From Auanema rhodensis (lineage: Eukaryota; Nematoda; Chromadorea; Rhabditida; Rhabditidae), in the NCBI GenBank assembly GCA_964057225.1, contig OZ059900.1, positions 10,911,001 to 10,975,000 on the forward strand: a DNA stretch of 64,000 nt. Direction: 5' to 3'. Both the position numbers and the translations under genes were made by a program. Under the pieces are notes generated by a model that was given only the letters and a program-made list of their open reading frames with translations, was not told the origin of the DNA and did not search any database. Shown here piece by piece: positions 1 to 11,900 of the stretch. The first letter of the stretch is position 1. Each line of letters starts with the position of its first letter.

Positions 1-3
1 ATT

Positions 4-42
4 AAATCAGGTGGCTTGGCTTTATTTAGAAAATGATAGTTT
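4..42. repeat. 39-bp direct repeat, left copy
   Basis: This 39-bp segment recurs in the same orientation at 2334-2372 with two mismatches (positions 13 and 34 of the window). The two copies bracket the tRNA and the rearranged LTR element. Read on the minus strand both copies stay open, and the differences give two amino-acid changes in a stretch ending LNKAK-PDL, so the repeat may be a piece of a former coding region. It is too long for an LTR-element target-site duplication. Confidence 0.8.
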
Positions 43-78
43 GAATGGAGCATCCGTTGTCATAAAAAACAAAACTAA

Positions 79-160
79 CGATCAGGATGAGATTCGAACT
101 CACGCGGGGAAACCCCAATGGATTAGCAGTCCATCGCCTTAACCACTCGGCCACCTGATC
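79..160 (-). tRNA. tRNA-Ser(GCU)
   Basis: The reverse complement folds as a class II cloverleaf. The acceptor arm GATCAGG pairs with CCTGATC, with discriminator G. The D-arm begins GGCCGAGTGG. The anticodon loop is CTGCTAA with anticodon GCT, reading AGC and AGU. A long variable arm with GGGGTTTCCCC is followed by the T-loop GTTCGAATC, which also supplies the B-box for RNA polymerase III. The 82-nt length is normal for tRNA-Ser and there is no intron. It lies 76 bp from an LTR copy. Confidence 0.96.
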
Positions 161-236
161 ACAGGGTTTTTCCAAGAATACTCTTACTTAAACAAAGAAA
201 TTATTGTGAGAATAAATAACGTCAACAAATGAATAA

Positions 237-519
237 TGTTACATACATATCTCAAAGGAAAGCAGCTGACCATGGCAGCTGCTATTATTAAACTAATGCA
301 GATAGTTTTTAAGCAATTCTGAGAATATTCTAGATGCACTTTTTATAAGCTTTGTAATATTTTGTGTAAACTGAGTAGGAGTTGTATGGATATATAAACC
401 TGAGTCCTCAAGACTCAGGCATCTCATCATCTCATTATCTCATTATCTTACTTTCTCTTTATCTTCTTTATATTCGCTCTCTTAACTCTAGCTTTAGTCT
501 TTGTATAATTATATTATAA
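237..519 (+). mobile_element. LTR copy A, plus orientation (truncated)
   Basis: This segment is nearly identical to the reverse complement of 1961-2237. It begins TGTTACATAC and contains a TATATAAACC promoter-like box at about 392-401. Just after the box lies a perfect hairpin, CCTGAGTCC and its complement, near 401-420, followed by a pyrimidine-rich tract ending in TTTGTATAATTATATTATAA. Homology to copy B stops near 519, and pol-like coding starts at once. The end of the LTR, the primer-binding site and gag are therefore missing. Upstream, about 20 further bases (AATAAATAACGTCAACAAA) are also shared, so the true LTR start could be near 210. Confidence 0.75.
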
Positions 520-520
520 A

Positions 521-1526
521 GTGTTACTTGGAATAGACTTCATGGAAGCATTACACCAACAAGGAATTTACACCTCACTTCGACCACTGGATAACACAAT
601 TGTTATCGGCTCAACACATGTTCCACTAGCACGAGAAACATCTCCGTGGGAACACCAGACCACGAAAGCATATGTGGTTAGCTTAGAAAACAAAACGCTA
701 AGACCAGGAGAAACAAGAACGCTCACGCTAGAAGTACACGATCCAGAAAGCTATGAACAGGCGTTTCTAGATTGTAAGAAACCAGGCAACAAACTCTCTT
801 TCACGCCTACTATATTTACGCCAACTGGATACGGAGTACAAATCTACGCGACGAATATATGCAAACAGCCACTCGAAATTCAAATGAATCAAGAAATAGG
901 GATAGCAGAAGCGATACCAAAGGACAATCAAGAAAAATACGAAGGACAATACATTCCTCCGGAAGCTCGATGGGAAGAACAACTGCCATATTTCCCAGAC
1001 AATTTCATCAATGAGCTTGACCTTTCAGAGGCCTGCTTCTCGCAAATCGAACAACAGCAACTGAAAGAAATAATTTTACTACATAAACAAGCGTTTCTCA
1101 ACGAAGATAGAAATATCGGACTCTTCCTAGGACCAATTGAACACTCCATTCCAATCATGCCAGGAAAAGCACCATCATTCAAAATTACTTATCGTATACC
1201 ACTCTCCCAACAAGAAGAAGTGGAGAAACAAATAGAAGAAATGCTACAACAAAGAATCATTGAACCATCAAACTCAATGACAACTAGTCCAGTAATTTTG
1301 GTGAAGAAGAAAGACAAAACTTACAGATTTGTAACGGACTTTCGAGCTCTGAATGCAATCACCCAGAAACAAGTATACGTCATATCAAACATACAGGACA
1401 TCCTAGATTTGGCCGCTGGAGCAAGGATCTTCAGCAACTTTGATTTAGTATCTGGATTTTTCCAAATACCTCTTAAGAAAGAAGATCGTCATCTTACAGC
1501 TTTCACAACAACAAGTGGAAGTTATT
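521..1526 (+). pseudogene. Ty3/Gypsy pol fragment: protease end and 5' part of reverse transcriptase
   Basis: An open frame runs directly out of LTR copy A. Its first residues (LLGIDFM) resemble the C-terminal part of a Gypsy aspartic protease. A linker follows, then the N-terminal half of reverse transcriptase: the VKKKDKTYRFVTDFRALN block and the first catalytic Asp in FSNFDLVSGFFQIP. Homology ends at TAFTTTSGSY, near 1526. The frame then runs about 90 bases through unrelated AT-rich sequence to a stop at 1615. The YxDD motif, RNase H and integrase are absent, and there is no proper start codon. This is a dead internal fragment of a retrotransposon; the Ty3/Gypsy assignment is firm, the lineage is not. 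Confidence 0.9.
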
Positions 1527-1741
1527 TATTGAATTTTAATAAATTTTCGTATATAGGATTTTGGATAGAGAGAATGATAAATGATATAGGTACTCTTATA
1601 AATAAATCAAAATGACTTATGAGAATAACATAATGAATAGAAAACTGAGTTTTTGGATACAATTTTTAATAGAAAAGTTTTAGAGTTTTTAAGAGAAAAT
1701 ATTATAAGCTAACTTTTTAGAGAGATAAGATTTTTAATTGA

Positions 1742-1826
1742 ATAAGAGTTGTAGACGGTAGCGCTTGAGTTCTTTTACAAGATCCTGTCCAAAAGAAAGG
1801 ATCTCCGGGGAACCTCCACGTTCCAT
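1742..1826 (-). pseudogene. gag N-terminal fragment of the inverted LTR element
   Basis: On the minus strand, about 120 bases downstream of LTR copy B, an ATG at 1826 opens a short frame of about 28 codons beginning MERGGSPEILSFG and ending in AT-rich sequence. The position (LTR, untranslated leader, then ATG) is where gag begins in an intact element. The base composition is richer in GC than the surroundings. It is broken after the first few dozen residues. The gag reading is inferred from position, not from a recognised motif. Confidence 0.45.
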
Positions 1827-1960
1827 TTAGATTCTCAATGGTTCCAAGTTGAGAGATCCAAACAGACTATGAGAAGATGAGTATGGTTTTAGATATAAGT
1901 GTGTAATGTAAGGTGAAATAAGAAACAAGAGATGAAATATATAAAGGTTTATTGTTCGCA

Positions 1961-2237
1961 TTATAATATAATTATACAAAGATTTAAGCTAGAGTTAAGA
2001 AAGAGAATATAAAGAAATGATGATGAGATAAAGAGAAAATAAGATAATGAGATGCCTGAGTCTTGAGGACTCAGGTTTATATATCCATACAACTCCTACT
2101 CAGTTTACACAAAATGTTACAAAGCTTATAAAAAGTGCATCTAGAATATTCTCAGAATTGCTTAAAAACTATCTGCATTAGTTTTATAATAGCAGCTGCC
2201 ATGGTCAGCTGCCTTCCTTCGAGATATGTATGTAACA
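1961..2237 (-). mobile_element. LTR copy B, minus orientation
   Basis: This is the inverted partner of 237-519 and carries the same hairpin, TATA-like box and TGTTACATAC end (here the reverse complement, ending at 2237). It runs some 15-30 bases beyond the point where copy A is cut, through GCGAACAATAAACC, so it keeps more of the 3' part of the LTR. The copies differ by a few substitutions and a small rearrangement in the CATC-rich tract. The two LTRs point towards each other, so this is not an ordinary LTR-LTR element but two partial insertions or a fold-back rearrangement. Confidence 0.75.
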
Positions 2238-2333
2238 GTTTGTTGACGTTATTTATTATTATTCTTACTTAAACAAAAAAACTATTGTGAGAATAAATAA
2301 CGTATTCGAACAAAGTACAAAAATTTTTGAGTC

Positions 2334-2372
2334 AAATCAGGTAGCTTGGCTTTATTTAGAAAACGATAGTTT
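2334..2372. repeat. 39-bp direct repeat, right copy
   Basis: This matches 4-42 with two mismatches in the same orientation and lies about 30 bp outside the inverted-repeat edge of LTR copy B. Together with the left copy it delimits a 2.3-kb block containing the tRNA and the retroelement debris. Confidence 0.8.
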
Positions 2373-3342
2373 TCTGTTTTTAACTCAGTTGGCTTAGAAA
2401 TGGTGTCATTTTTTCTTTGTAAGAGTGTGAGGTCAGGAGTTCCCTTGTCTAAATTTTCTGTTATGATGATTCTTGTGGATGAGATAGGTTTTATATTGGA
2501 TTTTTTGTTTCGCGATCTAAATTTGGAGCGAAAACGAAATACCTTCGCAGAAGCGACGCCGAACACCTTTCCGTTCACACTGATAACTGAAATAAACCAG
2601 TTTGAACCTTTTACTTCACTTTATATCTTAATGTTTCTGATTCAACAAGTTCATAATATATAAAACAGTTCATACTTCTCATAAATATGATTCTGTCTGG
2701 TTTCCACTCAATAGTTATGAACACTCTCTTTTTCTTTCTTGTCATCTAAACATTTTCTTCAACTTTTTCTGTTTAGCCTTAGCCTGAACAAATTTATTAA
2801 ATAAAACAATGAACTTTTTTTGTTTTTTGTATTAATTTTCGTTTGTTTGTGATGTCTACTACATTAAATTTTTCATTAGTTAATTTTTCATTAGATTTTT
2901 TCTTCATTCAAAATATTGTTGAATCATTAATTAGTTGCATCTTACTCTACATAGTTGGTTTATGCTGGATTTTAATAAATGCTGTCTACTTAATAGCTCT
3001 GAGACAAATATTTAAAGATAACTCTTAAATTGCATACCTTATACATGAGCGTTAGCAGACTAATTCTTTGCTTCTCTGGTACTCAACTTGAACGACAATG
3101 TTTTCTTCTGTGCTCTGCATGTCTGCCGCGCCCTCTCTGTATCTCTGTTGTCTGACCTTGGTTGTCACGGCGCTGTTGAGATTCTATCAACGTACTCACA
3201 ACTTTTGTTAATCGCAATTAAACTCTTCCTTTCGTTGTAAAAATCAATATGTAGCGATAACTGCTACGAAATTTTCTTGTAAAATTTTAATTTGTTCATA
3301 ATTGTTTTTAATGCTTTTGAGTTATTTATTATCTTTCATTTT

Positions 3343-3345
3343 CAG
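3343..3345 (+). promoter_or_regulatory. Candidate spliced-leader acceptor of the nuclear receptor gene
   Basis: CATTTTCAG lies 24 bases before the first ATG with no upstream exon in evidence. That fits a trans-splice site in a nematode outron, but a normal acceptor of an unseen 5' exon is possible. Confidence 0.4.
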
Positions 3346-3369
3346 TTTATGTTGAATTACTAAATTTTT

Positions 3370-5067
3370 ATGATGTCTTCATTGAGTAATTCCATGAACG
3401 GCCATATCCAAACATCGTTACAATATTGTGTTGGAAAATTAAATAGTGATAGAAAACAACAATTTTCTAGTTCTTATAAAAGAATGGCTCAACGTATGTT
3501 TGCATTGTTACTTTTTTCCCAATATGGTTCTATTGATCTTAATGTTATTATATAGGTCGAAAAGTACCAGAAGGGGAATTGTGCGCTGTTTGCTCTGATT
3601 TAGCTACTGGTTATCACTATGGGGTAGCCAGTTGCAATGGATGGTTTTTTTTAATTTCTTTAATCTTTTTCAATATATTAATTTCAGTAAAACTTTTTTT
3701 CGTAGAACTATTGTGAGCGAACAAACATTTATTTGTCAATATAATGGAAACTGCGATGTTAATAAAAGTAATTTTTTGAATAAAACTCGAACTAAATTTT
3801 GTTTTAGACATCAGGTGTGCCTGCCGGCATTGTCGATTTAATAAATGTTTACAAGTTGGAATGGACGCAAAAGGTTTATAATTAATATTTATGAATAAAT
3901 TTTATTTTAATGAATGTTCAGCTATACAGAACGATCGTGATCGAATTGGACCAACTAAAAAAATAAAAGTTGGAAGTGGTTCAGATGAAGATCGCTCCGT
4001 TACTCCACAAAGGCTACTTGATCAAGTTTGCAAAGATCTAAAATGAATAGTGTGATTGACCGCTTTTAGGAAATTGTTGAGAATCTCAGTCATTTGGAAG
4101 GGTTATGTCAAGAGTTAAGAAGATGCGTTATGCCAGATGTGGCTGGAGTTCAGCATGCCTTAACTTCTCCTTGCCTGCTTTTTGACACAATGGATTTAAA
4201 ACAAGACGTACGAAAATATATTATGATGAGAAAATAATCTTAACTAATTGCAGCCAACCACATTTTTTAAAGAACTTTATCCCGCTTCAATGAATGATAT
4301 AAGAATTTGGAATATTCGGGAAATGCGAATATGCATTGAATGGGCAAAAACATTTGATGCATATCAACGATTAAGTCATTACGACCAAGTAGTTTTAATA
4401 ACATATATTTTTAAATAGTTAATATTTAGTTTGCTCTTGTACGCAATTTTGCATTTGCTTTCAACCTTCTGAATCGTGTTTTTTATTCGCCTGATCATGG
4501 TCCTGATAAGATTGTGTTTCAAAATGGTGCTTTTATAATGCGCCAACCTCAACAGCAAGTTGGATTAACACTTTTTTAATTTTGTTGATGTTATTTATTT
4601 AGGTTCAACTATCTGGTTGTCGACCGATATATACAAGACAGATGGATGAAATAATGCTACCATTCAGAAGATTACAATTAAATGTTTCTGAATTTGCTAC
4701 ATTCAAAGCAGCACTTTTTTTTAACCCTGGTTTGTTTTCTAATAGAAAACCAATAATAGTTTTGTCTTTAGATGCTATTGATCTTTCGAATCAAGCAAAG
4801 CCTGAAGTTTATGATGAGAGAAATAAGTACTTGAGTGCTTTATTTTCTTGCATTACAACCAAACTTGGTTCAACTGCTGGGGTGCAGAAATATGGAAGTT
4901 TACTGATGATGACAGCTAGCATTCAAGTAATCAAGCAATTTGTTTCTTTTTATGTTTTTTTTTAGAATATTCTAGCGCAAAATGAAGAAAATATGCAGGT
5001 TATGGAATTGTTCAAGAATTGGGAAGTTGATCCATTTGTGAAAGAATTATGTATGAAAAGAAGTTGA
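3370..5067 (+). CDS. HNF4-type nuclear hormone receptor
   Basis: This encodes a ligand-regulated transcription factor acting in the nucleus. Eleven phase-checked exons (3370-3493, 3556-3643, 3688-3767, 3808-3873, 3922-4025, 4070-4207, 4254-4388, 4430-4558, 4603-4729, 4772-4926, 4966-5067) give 415 residues. The DNA-binding domain has two C4 zinc fingers: first finger CAVCSDLATGYHYG with P-box CNGCKTFFRR, second finger ending CACRHCRFNKCLQVGM. It is followed by QNDRDRIGPTKK, typical of HNF4-derived worm receptors such as NHR-49. The ligand-binding domain includes FALVRNFAFAFNLLNR and a C-terminal helix NWEVDPFVKEL that fits AF-2. The first ATG after a candidate splice-leader site was taken. 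Intron sizes are 39-62 bases. Poly(A) signals AATAAA lie beyond 5200. The family is sure; the exact orthologue is not. Confidence 0.93.
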
Positions 5068-5983
5068 CAAAAAGGTTGTTAGAACTGTCTTACATCTATT
5101 GTATATAATTGTATAAAGCTCCAAATAGTGTTCAATTAGACAAACTGATACAATGTCAAACTTCTAAGTGCTTGATCTTTTCATTCTCAGCATACTATAT
5201 TTTATTATTTAACCATCATAATAAACTATTGTTAAAACAGTGGCTGTTTTTCTAAGAACTAGTCATTCCTCTTCCTTATTTCTATATGTTCATTGGTAAT
5301 TTGATTTTTTCATTTTTTATGATCTTCATCAACAGTTGCCATTATATTTCATATGAAATTATTTTCTCAAACGTCTATGAAAACCTCAAAACTTGTAGTT
5401 GAGCAAATTATCTTATAAATAAACTATTTCTAATCTATACTACTCATATATAAGAGAATATAAATAAAGTTTTAAACAACAACGAGGCATTCAAATCGAA
5501 AATATTTTCAATTCTGAGTAACAATAAAGATTTTTGAAATTGGTATTTTTTAACAAAATTATTGTTCAGTCAATATAAATGTATAAATGAATTTAAATGA
5601 ACCTATAACTTAAATCCATACTAAATGCCTTGAAAGACGCGAATCATTTAGGACGCTCAAATAAAGCGTGCCCCATTGCGAATAAAAATGAGCGCTAGAT
5701 TATCTTGGCCAAATTGTAATCAAAATAAAGTTAGTTGTTGACTCTATTATTCTATTATTCAGTCAGACTATAAAGATTTTAATTAAATTTTGAATTATTC
5801 TACGAACTTTTTTTATTTGTTTTATTTTTTATGAATATATAACACGAAATATTTGCTGTCAAAAAGGTCACGTGAGCATCTTTGTCAATTCTATCACATG
5901 GTTTTTGAACTTATTGGCTGTTTTCATAGACACGTCACACAACTTTTAGATTTTTATCACAATATTTATAATAACATTACAGA
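5068..5983. other. Intergenic region
   Basis: This contains the 3' end of the receptor gene and the promoter of ATG2. The sequence is AT-rich without a supported frame. A slightly GC-richer patch at about 5630-5710 (GACGCGAATC, AAAGCGTGCCCC, GAGCGCTAGA) and a CACGTGA motif near 5870 are the only features that stand out. Confidence 0.6.
5977..5982 (+). promoter_or_regulatory. Candidate spliced-leader acceptor of ATG2
   Basis: TTACAG is separated from the ATG at 5984 by a single base. A one-base 5' leader makes sense only if a spliced leader is added here. Confidence 0.6.
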
Positions 5984-8900
5984 ATGAGTTTTTTTGAATT
6001 GAATATAACTCAAAGCATACAAAAAGGATGGGCCAGATATATTATCCACAGGTTTCGACTTTATTGTTTTTAATCTTAAAGAAAACAAATATTTCTTTCA
6101 GATACTTGGGGCAATATCTTCAGCAAAATTTATCACTTGACCAGATGGATTTAACATCCAGCTCTGTTAAACTGTCAACCCTTAACTTAAATGTAGAATA
6201 TGTGAACGAAAAATTAAGAGGAATGAATATTCCTTTAACGTTGGTTGATGGATATATTGGCGAAATTGTTTTAGGTTATCTTTATTGGGTTATCAATTAT
6301 ATCACACCACGTTTTCTAAGATATACCATGGACTTCATTATCTTCACAGTCCAGTAAGCTGAAAGTATCTGATCTAGAGCTAACATTTCAAGCAAGTGAA
6401 GATTTTGCAAAGGACGAGCTGTGTATTGAAAATAAATTTGCATTTTATAATTTATTTGTGTTCATTGCAGTATCATCAATGTTTGAAGGCATGGCAGATA
6501 GCATGGTGACGCCTGAGGATATAGCAAAGGACTACTATGAAAGCTCTGACACCGATGTTGATGTGAACGGTATTAACAATTTTAAAAAAGTAATTTACGT
6601 TAAAAGATGTGATCTGAAAAGTTAAACATTGAAGGTTATTGATACTATAGTTTCTCGTTTTTGCATGGACGTTGAGAACATTACTATTCGATTAGAAGTC
6701 CAATCTAAAGCTGGTCTGTATCTCACAACCGCTATTGAGTTAAGAATTGCAAAGTACAATTTATCATTTTTTGACACTAAATGTTTCTTAAATTAATTTC
6801 AGAGCCCAATTCATGGATGAACAGTTGAAAAACATGGAAAAAGACACAGATACAACGCACATCACGAACGATTTAGTGAATGCTGTTAAGTGCGTGCAGT
6901 TCACAGGTTTACAAGCATATATATACATAGATTACTTAATTTGTGTTTTAGACATTGAGGTATTTACTGATTTCTTCTACGAATTAGAAGGCGAGCATGA
7001 AGAAAAAAATCTAAAAAGAGAGAAACAAAAACAAAGTTCTATACTTACTGACTCCAACTTCACTTCATGCTATGCTTCTGGTAAGTTTGACGAATTAAAA
7101 TTTTTAAATGATTTTATTTTAGTTAGTGAGATGCCAAAAAATATGGAAAAGAATGAGGCTATTAGGTATTTCACTTTCACTTAAAATAGACTACTGTTCG
7201 AAATGATTTTTTCCTAGTATTTCCTCGCAGCCTGTAAAAATTTTACGCATTCCGCGCACTACGGAGGTTTTCCTCCGTTTTCAGAGTTCGTCTAGTCAGG
7301 TATATTTAGTTAGAGATGAGATCAATGACTAGTTGGTGAAATTAAGATTAAAGTTAACATAAATTGCACGACAGTACAAATGTTCTGTGTTCCATCTCAG
7401 ATTGAGATAATCAAGAGGTTGAGTTATTGTATTTTTGAATTATTCGTCTACTTACCTATTTTTAAGCGTTTTTCATTCGTGGATGTTTAGTAAAAATAAG
7501 CAAAACTACTCTGACACCTCGCAGCGCCGAATCGAGGACAATGAATATGAAAAAGTTGTGGGCACATTAGAACAACTAGACACAGACATGTCTCAAGCCA
7601 GAGGTATTTTTAAATTAAATAAAGTTTGCTTTTCTAAATACTAAGAAGGACTCTGGCGAGAAAAAGAAGTTTTCCAACCATTCACTGAGATTCATCTAGA
7701 AACTTCAGACAGCTTTACCGAAAATAACTACTCAGAGCGAGAAAACATCAGTGATTCACGTATAATGTTTTTTAAAACTATGCTTCATGAAAGTTTGCAG
7801 ATAAAGTTGACAGTTCTAGTGATACAAGCGTTCAAATTGACATTGGTTCGCTTGTATGTTGTTTTCCACTTGAAGACCCTTTACATGCTCTAAACCCCGC
7901 AACAGCTGATAATAGTATTAAGATTCTAATGGAAATTGCTGAAGAGTATTTGCTTTCACTTCAATTTTAAATAATTTTTTTTAAACAGATTTTTTCAACA
8001 AATAAATGAAATTCACAAAGATGAAAAAACTCCTTTGCAATTTGAACACATCAAGTAAGTTTTCTCAAAAGTTATTTGCTTTATCATTGCTTTTAGATGT
8101 ATCACTGCTTTGAGATTTTTTTATGATACTAAACGGAATGAAAAATTCTCTCAAGAAAAGATAAAAGTGGTAATGAATGACGTTGCCACTACTGAATACA
8201 TTAAAAAAGATGGGATTATTTCTCCAATAGATATTATTCGATTCACTCGTTCTGAAGGAAATTCTCGTCCAGACATTGAAATTCGATATTCTTCAGTTAT
8301 GAAAGGAGAAGTACAAAACTTGACAAGTGAATGCGCACATTTTTAGTTTTCAGCAATTGTGCGAAATAACTTTAAATGATTTGAGAACAAACCTGGACAT
8401 AACCATTTTAAACCGACTGAAAGATTTTGTGTACCCTACCACGGTCTTCAATGCGGCTAATAAGGTTAATGTATATCGTAGTCGAAGTTTTAATAAGTTA
8501 GTTGCCTGGTTTTCACAATTTAATCAACAATTTGTTTAAGCATGAGTGCATTTCCACTGAGACTTGAAGAAGAAACAGTTCACAGTAATTTGAGAGTTTT
8601 GATATCTTGTGAAAACATGATTATGGATTTGAAGTGAGTTTTCGTTTTTTTTCAAATAATGAATATACTGTTGAAGAGTCCCCAAAGCTGATTTAAGTTC
8701 AAAAAAGGTTACTAACTCTATGATACACGATGAATATCTGAAATTGGATATAAACGGTTTACAAATAGATATAGGATCTAATGAAAATGAAATCGAAATA
8801 AGCACAACATTTAATTCTTTCAAAGGTATAGTTAAACGAGTTTTTTCAATAATATTGTAATTAGGCGACTTCATTTACAAGATTGAATCAGGAAAAATAA

Positions 8901-11900
8901 AACAATCGCGTTTATTTCATTGCTTGAGAGATGAAAATCCCATAAGGTTTTTTTTAAACTATTTTTGAATTTATCATTGAAATTAGATTAAATTTTACTA
9001 ATACTGTACAATTACTAAATGGATCTGGATTTTGGAATGATGTTAATGATTTGAGTCATAGTTTGTCAAGAACATTGCTAACTAATCATGAAAAAAGAGA
9101 AGGCCCTTTTTCTCCAATTCGAAAAGTGTTTACCCATTCGGAAAGAAACTCAAGTGAAAATAGGTTGGCACAACAAGATGTAAGTGATATTAAAATATTT
9201 TGTTTTATATTTTTATGTTTTTACTTTTAGATTGTTCAAGCAGGAAATATTGATGATCTAAACAAATTTCGAAGAGACACTACATCAAATTCTGTTTATA
9301 ATATTCAGTTGAAAATTCCACAGCTTCGTGTTTGTGTGGAAAGCTCGTACGAGCTCGAGCTTCTTTACAATAGATTTGTTTGTAAAAATAGGTTTTGGTT
9401 GTTTCAATTGTTCATTGCAGACGAGTGATCTAGTTCTATGGGAACCAGATTTTGCGGCTAGACGAACATCCTCCGAAGTTCATGTTAACGCATTCCCAGA
9501 AGAGTTTCAGGCTTTCACAGATAAAAGTTAGCGCTTTTAAAAAAAACTCAACCATTTTTAATTTTTTAGGCAATTTGGAAAATGTTGGAGAGTTTGATAG
9601 AGATAAAGAGAAAAGTTCAATTAAACCACATAAGCTAAGCTTTGATCTTGATATTCATAAAGTCGATTTGCTACTTCTAAATGAAGAGAATGAGGTTTTT
9701 TGTTTTGTTCTTTGTATTTAATGTACTGTTTAAGGAAGCCATCGAAAGTTCCATAAAGCATCTAGCATTCCGAGGATCAAACGTATCATTTTTTGCTGTA
9801 ATTGGCTATAATGGCGATTTTAACACATCTTATTTTTACTTAACAACAAAACGCTTCTTTCTCTCGGGTATGGATCAATTTTTGTTGCTCTTGCGAATTA
9901 ATTTTTTTGAATATTTTTCAGATTTAAATAGCAGTAATAAAGAAGCATTAGATTTAATGTCTTCAAGTTTTGGAATCAAAAACGAGTCAGTTGTTAATCT
10001 CTACAATTTTACAAAAGCATATTTGTCTTAGGAAAACGTGCGCTATCAGAACTCATGATGATCCTGCAGTAAATGATAATTCTATTTCGTTTGCAGCAAA
10101 AGTTCTTTTTGAACCGGAAATAAATTTGAAGGTGACTTATAAATACGATAAGCTCAATAGCATTTACTCAAAACTATTTCAGGATATGTTGTTTGCTTTG
10201 AATGTTAAAAATGTTCTTGTCACAATCAGTCCTGATGTATTAGATGTATGGCTCGTTCAATTTGTTCAATATCTGTCTCTGAAGACGTATGATGTTCCGG
10301 GTTATGAGTTTCCACAATCTACAGTAAGATTTCATAAGTATATGCTTAACAGAATAGTTTTTTTCAGACTGATCTACATTTATCTTTTGAAAACGTATCT
10401 ATTGCTTATGATCATTATCGTTTCTTTCCAGAAAGTATATATGGGTTGAGGTGAAGCAAAAGTTTTAGTTAAATTCATTCATATTTTTTTAAGCTTAAAT
10501 TTTGGATTTCTATATATGAGTGCCACGTTCAGCGAAGGTTTAACTTTTGTAAAGGTTTAGTATTGTTTGTAGTTATATTTTTACCATATATTTTTATTAT
10601 AGTACAATTTCATTGTTGAAGACACTTCACTAACTTTGAACAAGTTGTCGTTAGAAGTAGAAAATGGAGATAGAAGAAAAGATGAACAACCTTTTGATAA
10701 CATGACTAGGATTAAAGCTTGTGAGTTGGATCTATTTCATATTGAGGTAATTTATAATTAACGAAATTTTAAAGCGTAACATATTTTCAGATATATTACT
10801 GCTTATTAAATATGGATGAAGTAGAAAAATCTCGTTCAACGTTGCTGGACGTCTCCTGTACAAATGATGTTATTACAGTATATAAATTGCACTTTACACT
10901 CTATCAGAAAAAAATATCTTTAGGCTTCTATGTGTGCTGATACGCTAGTAGCACTTTTGAGTATAGCCGATGACGTTTCTAGTGACTTGCATTTATTATC
11001 AACACCAACAGATAATAATTTAGCAACTGGCAATATAACAGAAAAGAAAACTTATTCTGTTCCCGCAGGAAAAAATGAAAGTGAACAGTCTTTGTTAAAT
11101 ACTCACAATGTTTCTGATGTGAGTCCTTTAACCTCGAGCATGTAAAATGGTTCTTTTAAGCGAATCACTAAAGCTATTGTTGAGCAGCCATCTAATAGTC
11201 GTAAAGCTGAAAAAGAATTTGATTTCTCAACAATGTGCGACATATATCCACATCAGGTAAGCCAGTACATAAAAAACAAAACTGATTCGAATATCAAGGC
11301 TCTCGACCCATATGCCGATAGAGAAGCGTATGCTGTTAAGACCGATGATGAGTTTTGTGTTATTGACGAAGGCGTAATTGGCTCAGGTGTTTTGGTATGT
11401 AATATTATACGGTAATTACAAAATGAGATGAAATGATAGATCGAAAATACTGGTTACACGATTCGCCAACTAGATACCTCTAGAAAAATAACAGTGGATC
11501 CATGTTTTTTGAAAAAACCTATGGCGAAAAATGAAGCTTCTTGTGGTATAAAGGATTCTGAGGAAAATCCGTTTATCAGGTTTATTATATTAAACAAATC
11601 TATATTTTATATTAAATTTTAAAGGTTCTGTTTGAATAACATCAGTGTACAATTCAATTTCTATGGAGGATGTGATTTAAGTTAGGAGTAACAGACCGAT
11701 TGATTCCATAATTAGATGTTATAGAAAAAACTGATCAGAAGTTACCTTATAGTGGACTACACAAAGAAAAATGCGATTCTTCGGAAGAGATAAAAAATCG
11801 GAGTTTACGTGGACTAAGTCGAGATGAAACTGTAGCGATTAAAATAGATTTGAAAAAGGTTACCTTAGGTTTTAATCTCTCTATTTATTAATATTTTGAA

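Larger units (their letters stand above)
2238..3369. other. Intergenic, no convincing gene
   Basis: Just outside LTR B a 12-bp inverted repeat (ACGTTATTTATT at 2245-2256, AATAAATAACGT at 2292-2303) encloses a copy of the sequence found left of LTR A (175-222). The right copy of the 39-bp direct repeat is at 2334-2372. Overlapping opposite-strand frames at 2282-2578 (-) and 2400-2663 (+) are open, and the minus one continues the frame of the 39-bp repeat, so it could be a remnant of a mobile-element protein; I do not recognise it. The rest to 3369 is T-rich and should include the promoter and outron of the nuclear receptor gene. Confidence 0.5.
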
